From contig CM043012.1 of assembly GCA_023678885.1 (NCBI GenBank), positions 16,218,036-16,282,035 of the forward strand: 64,000 bases of DNA. The letters are read 5' to 3'. The DNA comes from Pogostemon cablin (taxonomy: Eukaryota; Streptophyta; Magnoliopsida; Lamiales; Lamiaceae). Position 1 is the first letter of the stretch; each line of letters begins with the position of its first letter. The notes under the pieces are model-generated. The model saw nothing but the letters and a program-made list of their open reading frames with translations. It did no database searches and had not been told where the DNA came from. The position numbers were made by a program, and so were the translations under genes. This document shows, one piece after another, positions 56,701-64,000 of the stretch.

Positions 56701-57157
56701 TCAACAGAAAATACTGGCGAGGATCTCTTCCGTGGATCCACTGTTATTGCTTCATACGATCCAATGAGACGCAGGATATAATAAAATCTGTAAGATTTTT
56801 CTTGATGATGTGTACTCCCGTATCTTTCTGTTACTTACCCTATATCCTGCTCATTCCAAATCGACAGTGTAGTGGTATATTAACTCGCGTCCATCTTATA
56901 TAGAGTCCTGTGTTGCTTTGCAGGAGGCGGAGACCGCACTGGGTGCTCAAATACAAGACCCAATATTTCACAGGGTTAGAGATGTTGCACCAAACAAGGT
57001 AAAAACCGTCACTGGCTTTCTCTCATTCTTGCCCATGCCCACTTGATACACGATTAAGGTTTCGTTTCTGCAGGCAATGTTCTGCTTAAGCTTCAGGTTA
57101 CCCGAGGAAGCATGCATTGGTGTTGAGACGGCCAACGACGCACTTCCCTCTTCATGA
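53718..57157 (+). CDS. TRM5: tRNA (guanine37-N1)-methyltransferase TRM5, 11 exons, one irregular splice donor
   Basis: Exons 53718-53821, 53925-54022, 54156-54260, 54536-54597, 54815-54888, 55070-55583, 55656-55775, 55929-56087, 56683-56789, 56924-56998 and 57074-57157 cover about 500 codons. The product would transfer methyl from SAM to N1 of G37 in tRNA, guarding the reading frame. Visible motifs: YSYWNADHILKQILPP, GHIAHLNIADELLPYK, YSLVYWNSRLEHEHLR, the SAM-binding DMFAGIGPFAIPAAQKG (about 225-241), NDLNPDS, and the catalytic-loop HVIMNLPASA (NLP about 403-405). A Ser/Glu-rich insert of about 75 residues (about 295-370) separates the last two. All junctions keep phase except exon 4 to 5: exon 4 ends ACAATA with GTTAAG following, but exon 5 needs one extra G to continue as GHIAH. 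Either a base is missing or an unusual donor is used. Target compartment was not determined. Confidence 0.9.
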
Positions 57158-57315
57158 CGAGCTCATGGAAATTGATATGATCAAAATATTGGAGCCAGAC
57201 CATGGATGTTGTTCTGTCTGATTGATGGAACTCCCGTTTATGGCTGCTGTGGGATCTTGGCACGTTCACTTTTTCCTGTTTTGTGAAGAGATTGTAAGGT
57301 TCGTTGGTGATACGT

Positions 57316-57444
57316 GAGATGTTACACGAACATGATATTATAGAACTGATATACGATGGGTCTAGTGTTCTTTTAATTAGAGATGTTACGCCAATGTGAT
57401 ATCATAGAATTGAAAGCTGATGATTCTCTTGTTCTTTTAATTGG
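57316..57444. repeat. Two 64-bp tandem copies in the TRM5 3' UTR
   Basis: 57316-57379 and 57380-57444 share gagatgttac.c.aa..tgatat.atagaa.tga...gatg..tct..tgttcttttaatt with about 80 percent identity by eye. Confidence 0.8.
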
Positions 57445-57529
57445 ATACGTATAGGCGGTTGGATATGCATATCATTTATTTTTATTAGAGATATGTAGGT
57501 TCTTACCATTTTGGTCCCACAGTCCCACT

Positions 57530-58149
57530 TAGGGTTGCAAACAAATTGAATCGAATACTAAGCTATTTGATTGATATTTGATTAAATATTCGAATATTCG
57601 TATTCGAATTCGAAATCGGATTCGTATTCGATTCGAAAGTAATAAACGAACTATTCGAATATATTCGAGTATTCGAATTCGAACATTTGAAATTGAATAT
57701 TTGAATTCGAATTCGATTCGAAATTATAAATTCATTTTTTTAAAATAATATTTTTTTATTTCTTGTACTATTAATAAATTTAAGAAGAAATACTCATTAA
57801 ATACATCAACCATTAAATTATTAAAAATTATAACTAAATAATTCACATTATATATATAAAAAAATAAAAATGTCTTTACCTCTTTATTTAAAATAGTAAT
57901 AAATTAGATAATATACATATTAATTTATATTTATAAAACAAAATATTATATTTAATATATAAAAATATATAATTATTTAATATTAATAATATATAATTAA
58001 TATATATTAATATTCGAATATATTCGCGAATATTCGAATCGAATATCTTATGAATCATATTCGATTTGAATATTATTTTAACTAAAATATTTATTCGAAT
58101 TCGAATACTGATATTCGAATTCGAATTATTTGATTCATTTACAACCCTA
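57530..58149. mobile_element. Complete hAT-like non-autonomous element (MITE)
   Basis: It begins TAGGGTTGCAAAC and ends TTTACAACCCTA, imperfect inverted termini in the hAT style (YAGGGTTG). It is flanked by gtcccact (57522-57529) and gtcccagt (58150-58157), an 8-bp target duplication with one mismatch. Both arms are dense in ATTCGAATTCGAA palindromes, and the 620-bp interior is AT-rich and non-coding. The copy at 1824-2272 is the same family in opposite orientation. Confidence 0.85.
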
Positions 58150-58157
58150 GTCCCAGT

Positions 58158-58609
58158 GAGAGTTGACAATTACCCCTTTCTATAAAAAGTAAGCCCTTTC
58201 ACTTTTTCTTATTTACTATCTCTTTTTATTATTGGGGTAATCAGTTTTAATTATATTACAAATTTTTCAAAAAATAGTTTAATGAGGTGTTCGTTCATTA
58301 CTTAATATTATTCAGATATCACATTTTATGCATTATCACTACTTATCCGTTTAATAAGTTTTTGCACTTTAGCAGTTCATGTTGATATGCACTTAGAATT
58401 TTCTCATTGAGTTAAATTCGGAGGTTCTACGATACAATAAAACATTCACTTGTGAAAATGAAACGAAACATAATAGTGAATGCAGAAAAAACCCGCCTTT
58501 AGACGTAAACACTTCATAATGCACTCTCTAGTATTTAGTCAAAACCAAGCAAAATAAGTGCACCAAAACTATCCAGCAAACACTGATTCAGAAAACAGCA
58601 ATAATGATG
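58158..58609. other. Spacer and PIG-X 3' flank
   Basis: No gene seen. It probably holds the PIG-X 3' UTR next to its stop at 58610-58612; the TRM5 and PIG-X genes are convergent around the hAT MITE. Confidence 0.4.
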
Positions 58610-61504
58610 TCACAAATCTTTTAATGTATTAGGGTCATCACTAGTCGAATGAGTAATCGACGTAAATATGATGAGCAAAGCAGTTACAACAGCAGACATA
58701 AAGGTAACAGCAGTTACAATCCCAGTATGTTGCTGCATCCCACAGGGAATTTCCCATACATCTGAAGTAGCTTTATTTTCCGAAAATTTGTTTGTGGCGA
58801 AAGATATGCAAGTCCTATTAGGTGTGTTTTCTTCAATGTTGCAGCACATGAGTAAATCAGGTTGCCCAAATTCAACCCTTAAAAAACTAAGTCCTAAAGG
58901 CTGTAAAACCAAGAAAAATAGAAAAAGAAAATTGGTAAATCAGGAACAATAACAGATAAAATCAATAGTGAAATGACACATTTCATTTACTAGACAGCCT
59001 TTGAAAGTGCATATGAACTCAAATAATGCTCAGTCACTAGCAAATTACATTGCAATAAAACAATTCCAGAACTGGATCATTATAGAAAACTAATGGAAAG
59101 ATGGGATTCATTTATAACACATAGGTTTCATTTATTGGATTTCTTAATAACACATGCGTTAAGGAATTCCGAATTGCTACAACCTATAGAATACTTTGTG
59201 CGTCTAAATGAATACAGTTTCTCCGAATTTATTTTTATGTGTTACAGAATTTGTTAACAAATTCATAATCATGGCACTCACAGAGCAGATCCTCCATAAG
59301 TTTTATACATACAAATATAGCACATAGATTAAGCATTAAAATAATTGTGAAATCAATAAAAATGTTAAAAGGCCAATCTTCAACCCCATGAAAATATCTT
59401 GGGTGATGTAGTAGCACATTTCAGTGCAACAGGGGAATTTATTTATCTCAAGAATAAGACAGATTGTATAATTGTCAATTAATTTATGCAACACAGAAAC
59501 ATTGAAATGGAAGGTACAGACGAAGCAGGCTCTCAAAACCTACAAGTCATAACAATTGTACTCGTGAGTACCTAAAAATGGGTTAGTTATTAGACCCACA
59601 AATTCAATCTCAAATAGGTAATTACTTGGTATCTTACAATATTGCTTCATCATGACATAACTATAGAAGCTAATGTTGAAACAATTTCGAGATTTTACAA
59701 TCTATATAAGACAAGTTGAGAAAGTATGTGGTTGAGATCGATGATATTTAATCCAGGAGACACACGACAAGTTGATAGAACAAAATATGTGGCAGAGATT
59801 GATATCTAAAGGACAAGAGATACGTTAGACATCCAAAGACCCATAATAGTATTATATGAAGATTTCATTCCATTTGATAAATAAACTTGAAAAGGATGCA
59901 ATTAATGAGATAGAATGTAATCAACCAAAAGCTAGGTGCTCTCTACAGCAATTGCACTGATGGATAAACAAACTCATTCAAAATGAAAAATTCATTCACT
60001 AAGGGATTGTCAACATTATCATTTGTGAAGTTGATGCATACATTAGAATCAAGATTAGGATAATACCTGATTATGGGTTGAGCTTATTACACTGTACTCT
60101 TTTTTTCATTAAGGTTTATACCATCAGCTTTGACTAAAAAAATTTAATGAGGCCATTTATACAGCTCATCTACACAGCATTTTCCAAGAAAGTTCCTTTC
60201 TTATAAGATTTTAACGAGTCCTATTTGTGTTTTTGTGTGTATGGACATTCAAGGACAACATTGGCAGGGCATAAATGAAGAACAGATGCACTATCATGTA
60301 AGGTCATTAACAAGACTCAAGCACTATGAAAATAATGACCACTAGATGCATCTTAAAATACTAATGGAAGCAGAGGGAGTGAAGCCTTTAAGAAGGCTAT
60401 ACCAACATATAATACATGAAACAAAGCAATGACAATAGTGTTCCCTTAGGCATACATAAGCTTTAGTAATAGACAGTCACTTGTGAATTATCAAAAATTA
60501 ATTATATAATATAACTACAGCAAATTTATGCAAACACAGATATAGCCCAGAAAACACAACCCTTTTAATACACTTACTGGATAACGCGCATGTAATGGAA
60601 CCTCAAGGTTGACTACCAGATCATCTTTGTAGCTTGATAACATTTTGGAAGCAATGTTCATATGTATCTCAACAACAGATCGATTTGAGCAGAAAGAAGG
60701 TAGTTCTAAATTTTTGTCACCAAAGACAGCTGCATCTGTGAATACTGAAACAGAAAAATACAAATTACATGTACCTAAACTTTGTTGAAGTACTGATAAA
60801 GAGTGATTTAAAATTTTAGTAGACCAGCAGTAGCATACCACCACGTTGAACAAGATGCTGCAACTCAAAAGGGTCAGCAAAGACCCCAGAGGGCAATCTT
60901 TCAATGATCATAACTTCACAACAACGTGCAATCAGCTCGAGTTTGAGTTCATGGTTGAGCTTGAATCTGATAGAAGAAGACAAGTGACGATGTGAACCTT
61001 CACCAGTAATGTTTCGCTGTAGACCAGACAGTATGGGTACATGTTGATGTTTATCTTTTAGCACTTTGAACAAGCCGAGTGGGACATTATTTGCTACAAA
61101 ATAGTCGAATTTTTTATCTATCAAACTATCATATCTGTTGAAATAAGTCCTTGCAATGTAGTTGTCCAAATACCCAGTCTGTATCAGAAAATGTAAGATG
61201 CAAGAATCAACAAGAGCTCAATTGACAGATGCATACTATAAGATTATCAAATTACAAACATGCTTAAACTAAGCATGAATTAATGAGTGACACTGAAAAT
61301 AGCTCTGTTGGCAAATAATCTCAAGATCTCACGGAATAATATGGAATATGTTTCTAAAGATTGTTAACACTTTAGCAAGAAAAAATATCAATGGTCACTC
61401 ACACAACTTGAAGCATGCACAGAACATCCAATGCTCAAAAGATATATCACTGCAATTTGCAGGGTTGAATAATATATTTTCAATTTAAGTAATTGAACTT
61501 CCAT
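58610..61504 (-). CDS. PIGX: PIG-X, GPI mannosyltransferase I stabilising subunit, 4 coding exons
   Basis: Minus-strand coding exons 61504-61403, 61178-60839, 60735-60578 and 58900-58610 keep phase and give 296 residues. Residues 1-34 form a signal peptide (LQIAVIYLLSIGCSVHASSC). The PIG-X/Pbn1 signature ERLPSGVFADPFEL lies at about 127-140, and DLVVNLEVPLHARYP closes the lumenal domain near 186-200. A single transmembrane helix (about 260-282, GIVTAVTFMSAVVTALLIIF) with a short cytosolic tail ends the protein. PIG-X binds PIG-M in the ER membrane and stabilises the enzyme that adds the first mannose to GPI anchors. The start at 61504 follows an acceptor at 61518, so at least one 5' UTR intron exists. 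The intron 58901-60577 (1.7 kb) is otherwise featureless. Confidence 0.92.
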
Positions 61505-61517
61505 TTCTACATCTGAC

Positions 61518-62858
61518 CTGAAAAACAGTGAAATAAAAAGTATATCACAATTCAATTATTCTGCAAATTAAAACCTGAACAATGGAAACTAGTCAATGAA
61601 TTCTATAAATCAGATGCAATCTGCCCTCCAAATCCAGAGAGAAAAAAAAACCCACACCAGTAAAAATTAATTCAAGCTGTATTATTTTCATTGACAGATC
61701 AGAATTGCATCTTATGAATAAAATATTACAGGCACTAACATTTAATGTCCCATGTTGCTTAATGATTTGAGGGATCTCTTGATAGAAAAGGAATTAATAT
61801 AAAAATGGATTTTTTTTGTAGAAATTATGAGGATAGGAAGTCGTGGGCATTTCACATAATTAAGAACCTAATCGAACAGAACCAAGCAGGAGCTCAACTC
61901 AACTGGAAGACATGGAATTGTGTGTGGGTTAAGCTGGCTTTGCATAAAGCTAATAAAATAAAGATTAGCTTAAGATTGATAAATATGTAATAAAACTAGA
62001 GTTCTATAAAACTTGTACTTGATTGGAGATACATTTTTACACATCATACAAGAACAACAAAAACAAAGAAAAATATAGCAACAATGCTGGATCAGTATTT
62101 AGGTTGATACCTACCGAAAATCAGCCTAAATTTCAGCAAGTGCCGGTAAAAATCAGCTCAATTTTCTATAGGTACCCGCTAAAATTAAGCCTAAAATTTG
62201 GTTGGCACTGGTTGAAAATGAGCTCAATTTTCAATAGTTACCAACCAAAATTTGAGTGATTTTTGGCAAGTACCCGACAAAATTTGGGCTGATTTTTGAC
62301 GAACCAAGGTCGAACAAAGCTATTTCCCAGTGAAAAACTATGCTACAAGAAAAGGGGAAAAATAAACTTAAATCACCATTTTACATGATACAAAGTTATC
62401 AATACTTACATTATATATCAGAGATTCATCTACATGCTCCGTTATACTACTCTATGATCATTTATAATTCCAAATAAGACCTAGAGTTTCAAGTTCAAGC
62501 CATAATTTTTTGGGTGAAGAAGAGATTTTTTTATTTGTGAGCGTGATTGTTTGCGTTGTTTGGGTTGTGGGTGAGTTGGAATTGTGTGGGGAAAGCACTA
62601 ATCATTTTTTAAATCATTTTTTAAGACAGCAACCGATTAAAATATGAAAAGGAAAAGTTACATCTTAAGAAAAGGATCCCAAAAATTCCTGAAACTATAT
62701 TAAGCCAGTTAAGAGCGCCAAATCAGCGTAACAACACAAGATAGAGCCAGAATAATCTGCAAACTGAAGTACATAAATCCTCATTTTAATAGTGAGATCA
62801 AATCGGTCATTGTACACTAACAAATTTCGTGACCATGTGAGAGAAAGAAACCAAAAGC
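61518..62858. other. PIG-X 5' UTR intron with a degenerate repeat
   Basis: The intron between the leader exon(s) and coding exon 1. 62098-62300 contains imperfect direct and inverted copies of aaaatcagcctaaattt / gctcaattttc.atag.tacc and related phrases, a minisatellite-like patch of about 200 bp. No gene seen. Confidence 0.5.
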
Positions 62859-63446
62859 CAAGCAGATGCACATATATAATGCAAAAACAAACAGAAATAT
62901 CAACAAATCTTAATCCAGAAAGCAGTTCAAATCAATAAACCAAAAGAAGATAGGAAATGAGATCTGTTACTCACCAAATCGACGTAAGAAAATACAAGAA
63001 AGAGAGGGAAAACTGTGGAGATCCAAGAATTACACAGTCGCTAGGCCGAAGATGCTGCTGCACCGGACAAGGTAGACTGACGGGGGACGATGGAGGCGCC
63101 GACGAAACCACTGCGTTTGTTGTCTTCAGACGTCTGGTAGTGGTGGACAGTCAAGCAGATGCACATATATAATGCAAAAACAAACAGAAATATCAACAAA
63201 TCTTAATCCAGAAAGCAGTTCAAATCAATAAACCAAAAGAAGATAGGAAATGAGATCTGTTACTCACCAAATCGACGTAAGAAAATACAAGAAAGAGAGG
63301 GAAAACTGTGGAGATCCAAGAATTACACAGTCGTTAGGCCGAAGATGCTGCTGCACCGGACAAGGTAGACTGACGGTGGACGATGGAGGCGCCGACGAAA
63401 CCACTGCGTTTGTTGTCTTCAGACAGTCTGGTAGTGGTGGACAGTC
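62859..63446. repeat. 293-bp tandem duplication covering the PIG-X 5' leader exon
   Basis: Copy 1 62859-63151 and copy 2 63152-63446 (offset 293). Only about three differences were noticed (gtcgctagg/gtcgttagg, acgggggacg/acggtggacg, one extra a in agacagtctgg). On the minus strand each copy has GC-rich leader sequence ending ttacgtcgatttg followed by the donor GTGAGTAAC (exon edges 62975 and 63268). Confidence 0.92.
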
Positions 63447-64000
63447 TGGGGCTTCACGACGGTTGATTTTACGTCCCAGGGAAAAAAAAGTGAAAGTAGA
63501 AGCCGGAATAGGGCGCTGGGGAAGAAATTGATATAATTAATTTAAAAAAAAAAAAAACTAAAACTTTGTACTCACTTTATAATAAAAACTAGTGGGGAGC
63601 ACCTCACTTCGAGAGGTGTCAGTCCATTTTAATGTGATATTTCAGCGCCTAATTTGGATGGACGATAATGCATATTGATCCTACTATCAAAAGACTATTG
63701 CTGTAACATATGAGTGTAAGATTACAATGCCCAGTGCTGCTTTTCAGGGCTTTGATGACTCCAGGCAGAGAGAGAATATAAATACACACCAAAAACATGC
63801 ACGGATATATACATACATACATACATGTAAATTAAAATAAATATCTCAAAATAAGAATAGCGGATTTTAAACCCATAGTAAAAATGACTCTAACTGAGCA
63901 ACATTGATTTAGTTGAGCCCCACCGAACAAAATTTCAATCCAAATACAAACTTAACGTAGCAGGGCGTGCACTTAGCTATTCTAATGAATAAATGGCAAT
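63447..64000. other. Upstream region of PIG-X and window end
   Basis: On the minus strand this is the promoter side of PIG-X. 63541-63557 is a poly-A run, and a weak TTATAAAG-like box lies near 63576-63583 on the minus strand. 63600-63625 (gagcacctcacttcgagaggtgtc) can form a short hairpin. (ATAC)n repeats lie at 63810-63825. No gene recognised. Confidence 0.35.

Noticed and set aside
1..64000. A linked defence, biosynthetic or other gene system
   Set aside because: The five clear genes are unrelated housekeeping genes on both strands, with no shared promoter or cluster logic; the novelty lies in the repeats.

Overview
The window is plant nuclear DNA, most likely from a core eudicot. It is AT-rich, its genes are intron-rich with GT-AG junctions, and the space between genes is filled with plant transposon families. 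Protein flavour and repeat types would fit an asterid such as a Lamiales, but that is only an impression. No bacterial, organellar or viral gene cluster is present, and no tRNA, rRNA or CRISPR locus was found.

Layout: 1-4250 is a transposon graveyard. It holds a broken Ty3/gypsy pol fragment (+), a hAT-like non-autonomous element cut into it, a hAT-like promoter plus N-terminal ORF, and an inverted gypsy gag fragment (-). A small secreted-peptide-like ORF sits at 5494-5706. It is followed by a composite TRIM-like mini-LTR element in inverted arrangement (5722-6439) with a perfect 5-bp target duplication. 6445-11300 is AT-rich intergenic DNA with MITEs. 11312-26137 (+) is a 16-exon SAC-domain phosphoinositide phosphatase; one intron carries a LINE remnant and a fresh 266-bp tandem duplication. 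27450-30652 (-) is a complete 8-exon eIF3 subunit k gene. 30653-44760 is a gene-free repeat block: a Stowaway MITE, nested TAA-flanked GAGCATCTCC elements, duplicated AT-rich units, a Helitron-like 3' end, a Tourist-like element with an (ATT)n core, and a 4.2-kb higher-order repeat array that flips orientation at its centre. 44883-48000 (+) is a NUBPL/INDH-like P-loop Fe-S assembly gene that lacks its N-terminal exons and one central exon. 53718-57157 (+) is an 11-exon TRM5 tRNA m1G37 methyltransferase with a suspicious splice donor. 57530-58149 is a complete hAT-like MITE. 58610-61504 (-) is a complete 4-coding-exon PIG-X gene whose 5' leader exon lies in a 293-bp tandem duplication (62859-63446).

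The genes are unrelated housekeeping functions: endomembrane phosphoinositide turnover, translation initiation, mitochondrial Fe-S/complex I assembly, tRNA modification and GPI-anchor synthesis. They do not form a pathway. Exon coordinates were derived by reading frame, GT-AG junctions and phase, and recalled family conservation; no transcript or database was consulted. The most unusual structures are the inverted TRIM composite and the inverted higher-order repeat array. Gene-level oddities are the TRM5 donor, the incomplete INDH copy and the duplicated PIG-X leader exon.
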